This document shows positions 45,012 to 57,071 of a DNA stretch of 64,000 nucleotides, piece after piece. The notes under the pieces were generated by a model. The model ran no database searches and was not told the origin of the DNA. It saw nothing but the letters and a program-made list of their open reading frames with translations. Every line of letters starts with the position of its first letter. The stretch's first letter is position 1. Source of the DNA: Andrena cerasifolii (Eukaryota > Arthropoda > Insecta > Hymenoptera > Andrenidae); contig NC_135119.1 in NCBI RefSeq assembly GCF_050908995.1, positions 26,875,001 to 26,939,000 of the forward strand. Reading direction: 5' to 3'. The position numbers and the translations under genes are program-made.

Positions 45012-48000
45012 TAAATACAATTCATGATATTCAAGTTACAGTTTTCATGAACAAATATACGCAGTTCGATGCATGAAAATTGTCTTTTAACAAAATATTT
45101 AGGTGCAGGTTAGGTCCTTTCACGCGTGGAGTGGGGGCGGCGCGTTTCCCCTACCACGCTCCCACTTAAGGCGCGCAAAGAAGTCGAATACAAGCAGATT
45201 GTTCTACAAGAACACGTGAAAGCTATAGTCATTACTTTACCCCTGTATAACAGAGATCCTTCGTGAGTGGTATGAATAAACATAAGTGCAGAGCGTATTA
45301 CAGGTTGGACCGTGGCATTTGCATATTTCACGCGCGGCTCGAGTTAACGACTGACGATAAATTGTCCCTAGTCGCCGGCGCGCACTGACCTGGAATTAAT
45401 CATTTCACCATTTCGCCGAACGACGTGCGAGCGTTTACACGCGTGTTCGTTCAGTTCCGATCAAATCATCTGGAAGCCCGTTCTCGTGGCGCGCGATAAT
45501 TATCGCTTGTTATATTCCTTCGTAGTTCCATCTTGGAAACGGCGGCGACCGATCTCCCCCGAGGTGCTTTAACCTCGGATGAAAACGTTACTGCGAGGCT
45601 GACTCGTTGCAGTCATTAAAACTTGCGACGCGCAACGGAGCTCACCAGTTTTCTGAATAGATGTCGCCGCCAATTACACTCGTGTGATTACCAGTCCGAT
45701 TACGAGTGTACACATAACGTATCGCGAGCCTCAATTTCCACTTAATATTCCCGCTTATGTATTCAGGCTGTGAACCGTGCCATTTAGGAGACGGTTCGCT
45801 GAGCGGAATAGATGCTGCAAATGGAAGCGTCGCGTCCGAGCGACGCCTGTTATTAACAGTTTATTATACCTGCGCATCAGCCAATGAATCAACAGTGACG
45901 GTAGGTACCATCGGTCAGGATATTCGACATTTTTATCGGCGTAGAAATAAAATCGATTCTACGATCTTTAGAAATTCATTTCGAGCGTGATTACTATAAA
46001 GTGTTTCAAATCTACCGCGCTGGGATTGTATTCCTTGAACCGTGGAACGGGGTGGAATCGATCTTATCGATGCTAGGATACGAAATATCGATTATACCAT
46101 TCTATCGTAGGTTTCGAATTCTCAAGACTGACTTCATGGTAGATTTTAATCGTCGAGGTGTTTGATATCTGGTTTAAGTGTTTTTAAAAGTTTGTTTCTT
46201 GGTTTTCATGCGATATGAGTGCGAGTTATTTCTTTGTCGGGGGTTTGTAACTGATGTAGAAATGGAATTGACTGTATCGATCAGACGTGTTTGAACGAGA
46301 ATTCGCGATATCGATGTGTATGGTACGAATTGTGACAGTTGGAATGGGAAATGCGTTGTGGTCGTAATGTGGCGAATCTCGTGGAAATATTTATCAGAGT
46401 GCGGGGAGAGGCAAGGCTGTAAATTTCGGATACGGTCGGGGCGCAGTAAATAGGACAGCCGTCCAAGGAGGTGCACAATCTATTCGGTAAGCTGGAAAGT
46501 TCCAAAGACGAATTCTGATCACGTTCTGCAGTGTTTCTCCCCGGGGGTAGAAACTCGAGGTTGCACGGTAGGGTCAGATGTTACTCCGCATCGGATGCTG
46601 CAGCGAAAAATGACGATCGATTCATTTGAAATTAGAAAATGCTTCTGTATTAGCTGGAGCACCGTGAGTTTTTGTTATGACAGTTCTTTAACTGTATTAA
46701 TACATCCAATCTGAAGCATATGCATATGTAACATACATACGCGTTGATATGGTAACAGTTCGAAATTTCGGAGGTAATCGTGAGGAATAGGAGGTTTTCA
46801 ACATAAGCTTTATCGTTTTTCTTTGCGATTCTAACTTCATATTTTAAACGTGTGGAATATATTTGACCATTCAGATTTCTCGAATCCTTCTCTTTTGTGA
46901 AGGTTAAGATGAATGTTTTTATATATGTGTACTAGAGTGGCTCATATTTTCGAGTTTTGAATTTTTTCGTGGCACCCTCTAGATTAGTTCCAAATAATAA
47001 AAAAAAATCATATAATCATATAATCACTTTTAGAAGAAAAGGAAACCTGCAGACATGAATATTTTTCCAAAATTTTTTTACAGTTGTGTTTGTTTAATCA
47101 AAAGACAACTATTCTGCACCCAGGCCAACTGAAAATTCAAATCTAAATTTTCCGCTCCGCCCTATTACTCAGTTTTTAGACGGTCCGGATTTTGTAAATG
47201 TATTGTGAGAATTCTTAATGTCTTTTCTCTTCTGGATCGCTCTGTTGCGCTTATTCTCAACACTTTATTATATTAACATAAGTATTTTACCTTGATTTTA
47301 TTACTTTACCTTCACTTTACATCTACTACTACCTCACCACTTTACCTTCACTGCTCCGTCACTTGGTCACTTTACCGCTACTACTTTATCAGCATATCAC
47401 CTCCACTTCACCACTTCACTTTTACTCCACCACATCACCCCTCGGTGAAGTGGTAAATTAGAAGTGAAACAGGGATGAAACTGAGGATCAGTAGTAGCGA
47501 AGTGGAGATGAGGTGGAACCGAACCTAATTGCAAAACATTAAAATGATAAACTCTTGCCTCAACTTCACCCTCTCCCCCCACTTCCCAACCCTCCAGCTC
47601 CTTACCTATCCCCTCCCACGAAGCAGTAACAAAGTATCGAATAGAATCTAATTGCAAGATACTAAAATGATAAACTCTTGCCTCAACTTCATCTTATTCT
47701 CCACTTCCCCAATCCTGCAACCCTTTACCTTTCTCCTCCCATCCAAAGCTCCTAAAACCTCCCAAGAGTACCTACCTACCTCTACACCCCCATCCAAAAG
47801 TACCTCCAACTAAAATTCTCTCCCTCTTCCTTACTTCAACAGTCCACTATTCGCAAGACGACCCAACGCTCCACCATTACTTACCACAACCATCATCATC
47901 CCGATCCACGCACCAGCTACAATCTCCATTTCTATCCCATCTACACCCAAGGACACAGACTAACCCTCGCTGGGTCTTTTTACAGGCGACGCGTCTGTAG

Positions 48001-50041
48001 AGTTCCTCCCGCATATTCCGCCTTCCTCCCCGTCTGGGATCTCCCGTCGGACTCTCCCGCGCCTCGCCAGACAATGCCTCCGCCCGCAGCGCCGGCTGTA
48101 ATATCCTGGAGCCTCACCTCCGCGGCCCGCTGGCGTCCCGGCCAGCCGCGAAGCACTTGCACTGAAAGCGCGTAAAAGCAGCGCCGGCCTTGGATCCCCG
48201 ATACGGCGAGCCAGAGATGATCCATTAGATAACGTTTGATGAATCACCGCGGCGCGGCGTTACGCGGCCGGGGACAAAAGGGCCCCGAGACGCCGCCGCT
48301 AACAGAGCCAAGGCGAGGCCTGGAAACGGGTTTCCCGGATAAAAACCTGGGAATCTCCTGGGCTCGATCCGGGGACGCGGCATTAGCGCGACAGCAACCT
48401 CGGCCCGGCCTTTAAATGTTTAACAAATTCAATCTTCCTGTCCACGGCCGCTGGCAATCCTTGGCGTCGCGCCAGCGCGTGTACCACGCTGCACACTCTC
48501 TCGCGCGTGCCGATCCTCGAGCGTTTCCCGCGATAACGCGCCCGCGACTCCTCGCGGCTGCGTTTAGCAAGTATACGCCTCTTCTATTTTTTTTTTAAAC
48601 TCGCTGGCACCCCGAGGAACAGGTGCGAGGGAAAGTGCAGCTTGGAAGCGTCTGTTCTTTTCGATCGTACGCTGCGCACAATAAAAATCGCTCCGAATCC
48701 CTGTGCTCTGAGGGCGCTGCAGTCTCGCGGCGGCGGATGGTCGCCCTTTAACTCGTCGATTTAATGAGTCGCGGAAGGAAACACGCTCGGGTTCGCGAGG
48801 CCTCCCTTGTGCATCGAACAATGGTCACGGAGCTGAAAACGTTCCGCGGACGCACACCCCGGCGTGGCGCGTGCACGTACCGGCTCAGAGGAGTGTGCGC
48901 GGCGTGTACACAGAGGCTGCCGCTCTCGGCGCACCACGCTCCGCGGCTTTATTTCGTTATTGTATCCCGCGTAGCTGGGATCATTTCCCGAAAACAGAGG
49001 CTTCCGTTCCGCGGGCCACGCTGAAAGTTTTAGCAAGCAATCTGCAGCCTTCCCTCGCCTATCGGGAGCTCGGCGTTGTCTCGCGGATAAGTTGGGGGGC
49101 TGCATTCAATCTAGCTGCCGGGGAACAAGGAACGCGCATGTTAATGACACTTTCTTAGTCTCGCGGAGTTCAGAAGGCTTCCGAGGGGAACGGAACGCGG
49201 CTGGGTCGAAAGTGACCCGTGAGCTAAAGCAGGGACACAGAAACAGGAACATGCGAGGGCTGTGGTAGGGTTAAGGGAGACTGTTTCTTGCATTTTTATG
49301 CCCTTTCATGTGGTTTCTTTGCTTTGTTCAACGTTATTATATCCAACCGTGTACTGTGGTCGTTTATTCTTCAGAGGGAACGCGGTTATCTGCTTTTTCA
49401 TTGTTAGCGACCGAGAATGGCTGGATCCTTTGCTTTTGATTTAGGTGGTTTCCCGCGTGAAATGTATGGTTCCGCCGAGCTTCGCGGTGGATTTGGTTAC
49501 TGGGTTAACACGCGCCTTTCGCTACCGAAAGTAGAGGATTCTACTCTTAATCGCCCACAGTGGCGTGAACTGGGGGCGGTGGAATGGAGGACGAGCGTGG
49601 ACTTGGGTAGGGTGGCGCGGCTGCCTTTCGATTTGCCATAGGTCAGGGTGTGGACGACTTTACTTCACACTGGGGCCTGGAGCCTGGGACAACTGTATCG
49701 GATTCTATGAGCCCCTGGCTCTAATCTCACCCATATTAGTTTTACTCACAACTTCTTTAGAATTATTATTATCGAGTTTAAAAAATCTTCCACTTCCACA
49801 CTGAACAAACACCTATCAATCTTCCAAGAGAAAGCTGCTTCGGCTTAACCACATAATACATTGTGGAGGACGAATCGTCGGAATATTTAACTTTGATGGC
49901 CGCTGTCACGTTTCCGTGATTTCACGATTTCGATCTGGTACTCTCCGCGAGCCCAAGAATTCAACTTTATTTCGTATTTACCTCGGGCGAAATTATTCCA
50001 TTTTAACATGCTGCTTTGATGACTCCTAGAAACCAATAAAT
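45012..50041. other. Gene-free DNA with a CpG-rich block
   Basis: No exon chain or domain seen. 48000-49250 is markedly GC- and CpG-rich and yields many chance open frames on both strands. 47230-47880 is rich in CCACTTCACC-like pyrimidine strings. The CpG block could be a promoter or first-exon area of a gene lying outside the window, but I see nothing that shows it. Confidence 0.45.
47527..47745. repeat. Direct tandem duplication, period about 123
   Basis: AATTGCAAAACATTAAAATG at 47527 recurs as AATTGCAAGATACTAAAATG at 47650, each followed by ATAAACTCTTGCCTCAACTT and a C-rich pyrimidine stretch with CCACTTCCC. The copies diverge toward their ends. Confidence 0.75.
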
Positions 50042-50547
50042 CAGCGTATCCCAACCTTTTTTGATTCGCGATTCTACGACGCAAAAGATCAGAGAAAAGC
50101 AACGAAAATGTTTGATTCTAGTTCGGGCAATAGAGATAATCATGCTGATTACAAACCTCCCTGATACCACCGCCCCAGATACATGGTTCCTTCAAAATCG
50201 ACCACGCATTCGAGGCGTCTTTTTTTTCACAGCGCATATTACGCCTGCTTATTTTGGGGCAAGCATGCATTAAAAAAATATGATTTTTTTGTATTCTCAA
50301 AACACATTGATAAATAGAAAAAACTTCAATTTAGTAAACACATTCTTTTTGTGACAATAAAAAGTTCCAAACAGCGGTACTTTATCAGAGCGTCACAGTG
50401 GAAAGACCCCTTAATAAGATAAACAACACGCATTAAAAATAGGCATTTCAGAATATAATTCTAGCTTAATAATATTAAAAGAAAAACCCAATAGACCCTG
50501 GGGATCCCCCAGAAAACACTTCGCGACCCACCGGTTGGGAATCACTG
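50042..50547. mobile_element. Non-autonomous hAT element with perfect 8-bp target duplication
   Basis: 506 bases. The left end is CAGCGTATCCCAACCTTTTT and the right end, inverted, is CAGTGATTCCCAACCGGTGG, matching the common hAT end CAGTGGTTCCCAACC. Flanks CAATAAAT at 50034-50041 and 50548-50555 are identical. The interior has no transposase frame and includes a segment (50326-50417) that recurs at 59551-59636. Confidence 0.93.
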
Positions 50548-53449
50548 CAATAAATAGTTGGGAAATTTGGAAAAGATCGCCAGTGGGCGTAAGTTTTTTT
50601 TAGGTGCGGTTGTCAAAGTGTTATTACACGAACAACCTGCAGTGAAAGGAAGCAGGGACCTGCAGCGTTGCATGGGAGGGCCCAAAATGGCGTGACGGCG
50701 AAATACAGACAGATAGTATTGAGGGGGACGACGGGCGCAGCCCCCGGGTGGAAAGTAGTTTCCGAGTGTCTACTCTGACAATGGCGCGCGATGGGGGTGA
50801 GTGGGAGAAAGAAAGCGGGACGACTGAAAAGCGTGGAAATAAAGGGAAGATACCGAAAGCGAAAGAGCCGCGGACGCTGGCGGAGGATTCAATGCCAAGG
50901 TTCCTGGCGTCGAGGTAAATCGATATTCGATATTCCGCGCGTGGAACACCGGCGTGCGTGCACAGCGCGGCAAATGTTATCGCGTTTCGACAACTAATAC
51001 TCCCGTATATATTTTATAAACGACGAGTCCGCGATAAGAGGGATGCACAGGGACAGTGGAATGTGCGGGGTCTTCCTAGATAACCAGGAAACGATTCTTG
51101 GAGGGTGGAAAGAACGCGAGGGTGGTTCTGCTTCTATTCTTCGCGCGAAGAAGCTGATGTCAAAGCTGTCCAACTTTTCAAGCTCCGTTTTGTATTACTC
51201 GCCATGGTCAGTTGACGCGTTTGAAGATCACGATGAGTCACATTTTCTATTTCTTATAGGGGAGGAATTTTAAAGCTCGTAACTGTTGTCTCGAAGCTCA
51301 AAAGTGTTTTTATTTGTTTTGGGGATTAAATACAGAGGCGAACGAAAGAAAGTTTACAACTTTTAAAATCGCATAACTAGAATTGGTCCAAACGACACGA
51401 GTTTTTTTTTTAGAAGATTGAAGGATCAGTTTGCTAAGTGACGTGTTTTGGAGTTTTGAAAAAAATGCAATTGGTCGGAATAGCAAAGAAATAGTAAATG
51501 TGTTTTTTTAAACTTTTTTGTGAGCCTGTAATGGAAATTCGAAAAACCCGTTTGTAGATTGAAGTAAGTTGTATACGTGCCTAAAATTTCATCAAAATCG
51601 GTTAACGTTGCTCTGAGCTATAAACGCTTAAAGATCGCAGAATAAGGTTGAAAATCGCTAATTTCAAGAATTTCGCGATTTTGTCAGCTTCTTAAACATT
51701 TAAAAAATATTGATTGTTGTAATATTTGTTACGCGCCTAGGATTTTTACAAAACTTTGTGGATTTATTATCTTTTTCCGTTGTTTCACTAAACTACCCTT
51801 TGAGTGACGTTGCATACTAACATTCGTAAAAAATGCGACTACAAAATAAAACACCAATATTCTCGGAAAAATATATTTTTATTCATGTAGGTAAATAAAT
51901 TTTACTTCCGTGGGCTTAAGAGATCGCGAAGCAATAAAAAAAATGAAGTGTTTTTTATTCAGCACAACAGGGACACATGTTCGTGTTACGAGCCCGACAT
52001 ATTGGTTTCTTGGATTTCATGCAAAAGATCTGTCATTTTCCTTGACTTATTGTTAGATGGACACAACGTGCATAATTTTATTTATGATTTCTAGGAATCG
52101 TCAATTTCCTGTCGTAATTTTCACGACAGTTCAGTAATCTAGAGTCAACTTCTCCCTTTTAGCCAGCAAATGCCATCAAAACCAGAAAATCAGCAAAATT
52201 AGACTTACCATCTTTTTTACCCTTATGATCTCTATTTGCATCCGTCCGTCCCTAAATATGCATGGTTTTGTACCATCCACGATGGAAGTCAGAGTGGTGG
52301 GAGTAGGTGGTCCCAACCGACCATCAGCAGCTAATAATCTCCTTCGCGACTATAATGTAAAAAGAATCCGCGTAAACAGCCTCCCCTAACCCGGACCTCG
52401 CTTTCCCTCAAAGATTGTCCACGGAACGTCGCGATGATAACTTTCCTCAAGAATTTGGTCCTCGATTCGGCCGGGACAGTCTCGCAGTGGAATTCCCGTC
52501 CGTAGCGCGGCAGTTGCCGATGAAAGTTGCATCCGTCTTGCTTATCGAGCTGGGAGTAAGTAGAAAGCGGAATCCTTATTTTATCGACCGTTATGCTCGC
52601 CCGCCCCGCCCGTATCGCGCTTATTTACCTTCGCCACGTGTATCGGGGAAGTGGCCGCGGAAGATTATAATAATTTTCCCTGACAATTGCCCGGGACGCC
52701 GCGGAGGAGTCCCCGGTCACGTGCAAGCGATTTCCTCCTTATCGCGTCTAGCTGCTAGTTTTCTAGATCGTTTCACCTCGGCCGTGTAAGGGAGCTTTCT
52801 ATTTTCGATCGGGAATACATCGGAGAGGCGGCATTGTGTGTCGCGTCGGATATATACGTCTGGCCCCGGCCGCAGGTATTCCCGATTCCGCCCACCCCGC
52901 CGTCTGATTTATCCGATTGCTGGAAGGAAATCAATTGCTACGTTTCGCGGGCCTCTGAATAGGGACGGGCGACTTTATTTCCAGCGGCGAACGTGCCCGT
53001 CGCCCTTGATTAATTCGGGAAACGGATATTCGGCCGCGAATGTAGGAAAGGGGCGTTCTGATGGATCTGGGGGAAATGTTTCGGAGATATCTCCCCTGTT
53101 ACGATCTGCTTCAGTTATAAACTCGGGGAACTCTGGGATTGTGTAACTATAATTTTCATCTCTCGAATTTTATGGCACTGGGGTTTTACTTGCTTTCTGG
53201 AATTCAGTGGGGCTGTATCTTTATCTAGAGACGCGGTAGCGTTTCGACGCCAAGTACATGAAAGATACCATGTATATGTCGATTGTCGCTACCGCTATCA
53301 TTTACTCGTCGCACGGCTATTCCAATCTACACAGTATTTTAGCTGTGTGTATGCAATTGTGTCATCTTAAGCGTAGTTGGAAAGCATCTTTATGTACTTG
53401 CAGCTCATTTTGATTTCACATCTTTTTTTTATATGCTAATTATTATTAT
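50548..53449. other. Gene-free DNA
   Basis: No coding exon supported. 50600-51100 and 52380-53150 are GC-rich with chance open frames; 51300-52200 is AT-rich and reads like old repeat DNA. I cannot define element borders in it. Confidence 0.4.
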
Positions 53450-53744
53450 CTTCTATTTTTTGTGATTTATTTGATAATACTTTTTTTCGCCCTCGACTTT
53501 TTTATGTATGTACTTGGCGTATTTTTCTTTACTTTTTTGAAGTTTTTTATGGAGATCTCACTTCTTTTTATAAAGATAATTTGCATAAGGCATGACTTCA
53601 GATAATTTTTAATATTATATTTATTATAATCTTCTATTTTTTGTGATTTATTTGATAATACTTTTTTTCGTCCTCGACTTTTTTATGTATGTACTTGGCG
53701 TATTTTCTTTTACTTTTTCGAAGTTTTTTTATGGGGATCTAGTT
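53450..53744. repeat. Direct tandem duplication, period 181
   Basis: The block CTTCTATTTTTTGTGATTTA, then TTTGATAATACTTTTTTTCG, CCTCGACTTTTTTATGTATG and TACTTGGCGTATTTT, found at 53450-53562, recurs at 53631-53744 with very few changes and the same order. About 70 unrelated bases separate the copies. The close match suggests a recent event. Confidence 0.88.
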
Positions 53745-55739
53745 TTCAGGATCCGGTGGCTCCATATTTCTACCCTCTTTGTAGAATCCTATGGATATAT
53801 ATTTCTTCCTACTTTCTGAAATCTTACAGGTTTACATCTCCATCTATTTTTCACACCCCTTTGCTTTTCGAAATTGAATAGGTACTTCTACTATTCCACA
53901 CTTTTCAGAACCTCGCAGGTTCACAATTTCTCAAGCTCCACTTTTCAAAATTCTACATTCTACATAGTAACTTCGGATAGAGCCACTGTATCACTTGAGC
54001 TTCCAAGAGATATTTAAAACAATATGCGTGCAAGCTAATTATATTTATTCGTATATTACTTGTGTCCTTATTTATTTTACCAAATTTCGTGGATTTATCA
54101 GACTTTTCCCCTAAGTGCTCCCCTTTATCCCCCAGGTGCCATCAAACTCTACGCACATTAGAAAGAAGAAACGAATGATTCAGGAAGTCTCGAGAACACC
54201 GTGAGTGGATGAAAGAGCGGCCGCCACGACGACAGAAAACTTATATTTGAAGGAATAGAGTTGAATAAACCTATACCCGTGGAATAAATACAGGCACGAG
54301 TGATCTGTAAGTAATAGCGCGAAACTTCGGCGTACAAATTGCTTGCACCAGTTGGTGGAGCTGCCACCACCTCGCTCGCCACAAAGCACTCCTCTACTAA
54401 AGAAGCTTTTTCCTACCACCCCCTCGCTTGCCCCGCAGCCCCGCCATTTCGAGGGCTTAAGTCCTCCCGAAGCAGGGACGTTCGCGCGACGGCTTCCTAA
54501 CAAGATATAATATTTATATTACATCCAGGAATATCTCTCTCCCCTCGTCTATAAATATTGAAACCGGCCCCTCCCGTTTCGGCATCGGCAGCGAGCCAGT
54601 GTATACGCTGACAAAAAATTGGAATACACAAATTTCTTTTCGCTCGGAGATGGGAAGACACTACCGGCGAAAATGGAAAGATATTCCAGCGCCCGGTGGA
54701 AGCCATGAAATTGCGACTGTTGTAAATTGTAGCTTCAGGTGATCTACGACTTATCCGCTGTTTCATATAGCACTACGTGCTTGCCCCCCGCATTGTTTCT
54801 CAACTACGTTGATAAATATCGCGATTCGCTTCGGAATTGATAAGAACGTGGTACTACGTGCTTCACTGATCATCGCTGTCCTACGTGCTTCACTGGAAAT
54901 GTCCCCCGCGTTCTCCTCGCCTCTAACTGCGCGCAGCATCGCTATCCACGTCAACTTCGTCGTTACGTGGAAGTCTTGTTGGTCGAAGGAATAACGAGAC
55001 GCGGCGGAGAAAGGAGAGTGATTGAATGGCGCGGCGATAATAACGCCGCGCAGGATGCGACGGTTTAACTCGGCGGTCGCGGGCCGTCGAAGGAAATGAA
55101 TTGATATCCGTCAGTCGAATGGAATCCGCGGCGCCTGAGGGGCGAGGCGTCATCCGTTCTGCTTTTGAGGATCGTTACCAGACCAGGTACCACAGGCTCG
55201 CTCTCCCCTTCGACAAGGGGGTGGCTCTGCAGCGCCGGTGTGTCGGCCGTGCTTCACGTTCGCGGTGCACCGCGATAATTGGATCACCGAGCCTCCTATG
55301 AGTCGCGACCGAAATTAAGTAACCCCTGGCATAGTGGCAATCGTCCTGCCCCCGCTACATAGCGGCGCGACGATGATGCTTGGGCACGAACAACGCGGAA
55401 GAGGCTTCCCGCGCCAACCCCAGCAAATACGTCTTCCGAACGAGCCCACCTCTCTCGAATCGTGGCGCACCATACTTTGATGTCGCGGCAGGTCTATAGA
55501 CATTAGTGCTTCTATCGATTGGCAGACTCGATGATTTAGGAGTGCGTGGCTGGGATCAGGAATTGGGATTTTTATTGGTGGTTGAGGCTTCTGAGTGGGT
55601 GTCTTTTACTTTTGGAACAGAGTTGTAAGGTTTTTTGGGCATTGTATGATAGTTTCTTTAGGGGTTGGGAAAGATTGATATATCTACTTAGTGGATTTGA
55701 AATATTTCAAATTTGTGTTACTACTTGGAGTTTGTAAGC
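53745..55739. other. Gene-free DNA
   Basis: AT-rich up to about 54150, then CpG-rich from about 54350 to 55450. Open frames here are short and overlapping on both strands, with no recognisable domain. Confidence 0.4.
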
Positions 55740-57071
55740 AGATATCTTCTACATTTGGAAGAGTATACTAATTACTTAGGGTTTGTCGGTTTTTAAAAGC
55801 CGGGTTAATAACCGATTTTTTTTATATAAATTTGTAAAATTCGAAAACCGGTTTTTAAAGAGTGACCCAAAAATGAGGCCTTTTTAGCCAGTTTTTGGTC
55901 TGACAATTTTGGAACGGAATTTTGTGCCAAATGATACCTTATGATGAGACATCAATCACAACAAACTTTCGGAAGAAAAATACTAAATGAAATAAAGATT
56001 TATAATTTATATTTTGTACGGATTTTAGTCACTTTAATTATTTTTCATTTGGTTTTATATGCAGTATATTTTATTTTATTATATTTTTGTAATTCCATAA
56101 ATATTAAAAAAATGAAAAATTTTAAAATAAGTACAAATATTTATTTTTTATTTTAATATTCTTTTTTGTGAAAATTCGAAAACCGGTTTTTTGGGAATAG
56201 TGGAATTTGAAAACCGGTTTTTTTAAAAATCGGTTTTTGCATGAACCGTAATACTAACGTTTTAATGGCACTTTAGCTTCCTTAACGGGTTGAAAAAGAC
56301 AGATATAGGGGTTTGTATTACTTAAGGGGATATACCCGTGTGAACGCTCGGAACATGTGTACATTTTGAGGATTTTTTTACAAGTCAACGGCTTGAGGAA
56401 AATTTTCCGTTTCTGTATTATGTTTACATAGTATTATAAATTACTTAAAAAAACTATTGTTTTTTCGGAAGTTATGGATACATATTCGAAACTCTCTCGA
56501 TTTTAGACGGCTACACGGTGGCCCTCAAAAAAGGCTGTACGTCGTGTCTGAAATCAAAAACAGTAATTTTTTTATAAAATATGTAAATAACTGTACGATC
56601 TACAGCGCCGATTTTGAAAATTTTGAAAAATAAAGAAATGGTGAGATCAAAGATAAAGTTAGATTTTCCTAAGAGAAAACCCCTCGTTTTTTTCGTTATA
56701 AACAGTAAACGGGGAATCGGATTAAAAAAAGACATCGTAGATCGATGTGGAATCTTATTACGATCCTGCATGCAAAATTGGAAGTGAATTGGTTGAACGT
56801 GGCGCGAGTTTTTAGGGCCACCGTAATGAAAAATGTATTCCGCTGCGATTTGTCTGGTGTTACCTGGGTTGTTCCACTCAAGTGCCTATAACTTCGTGAA
56901 TCTTCCAAATTTTTACATCGGACTTGATTTATAATATTTCTAAAACATCAATCTACGAAAATATGTAAGAAAACTCCGATTTTTGACAGTTTCAAACGGT
57001 TATACCACCCTTAAAATTAGCGTTACTATTCGAAGTCCCTAAATAGATATCTTCTACATTTGGAAGAGTAT
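55740..57071. repeat. 27-base direct repeats bracketing a repeat-rich 1.3-kb segment
   Basis: AGATATCTTCTACATTTGGA plus AGAGTAT occurs at 55740-55766 and again, identically, at 57045-57071. Between them lie copy 2 of the AT-rich family (55779-56248) and about 800 bases of unclassified repeat-like DNA. The arrangement could come from a local duplication or a composite insertion. Confidence 0.7.
55779..56248. repeat. AT-rich interspersed repeat, copy 2
   Basis: 470 bases aligning in the same orientation with 10920-11547, from GGGTTTGTCGG to TTTTTGCATGAACCG. TA flanks on both sides (55777-55778 and 56249-56250). It carries three AAAACCGGTTTT-type palindromes and lacks the internal duplication seen in copy 1. 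Confidence 0.8.
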
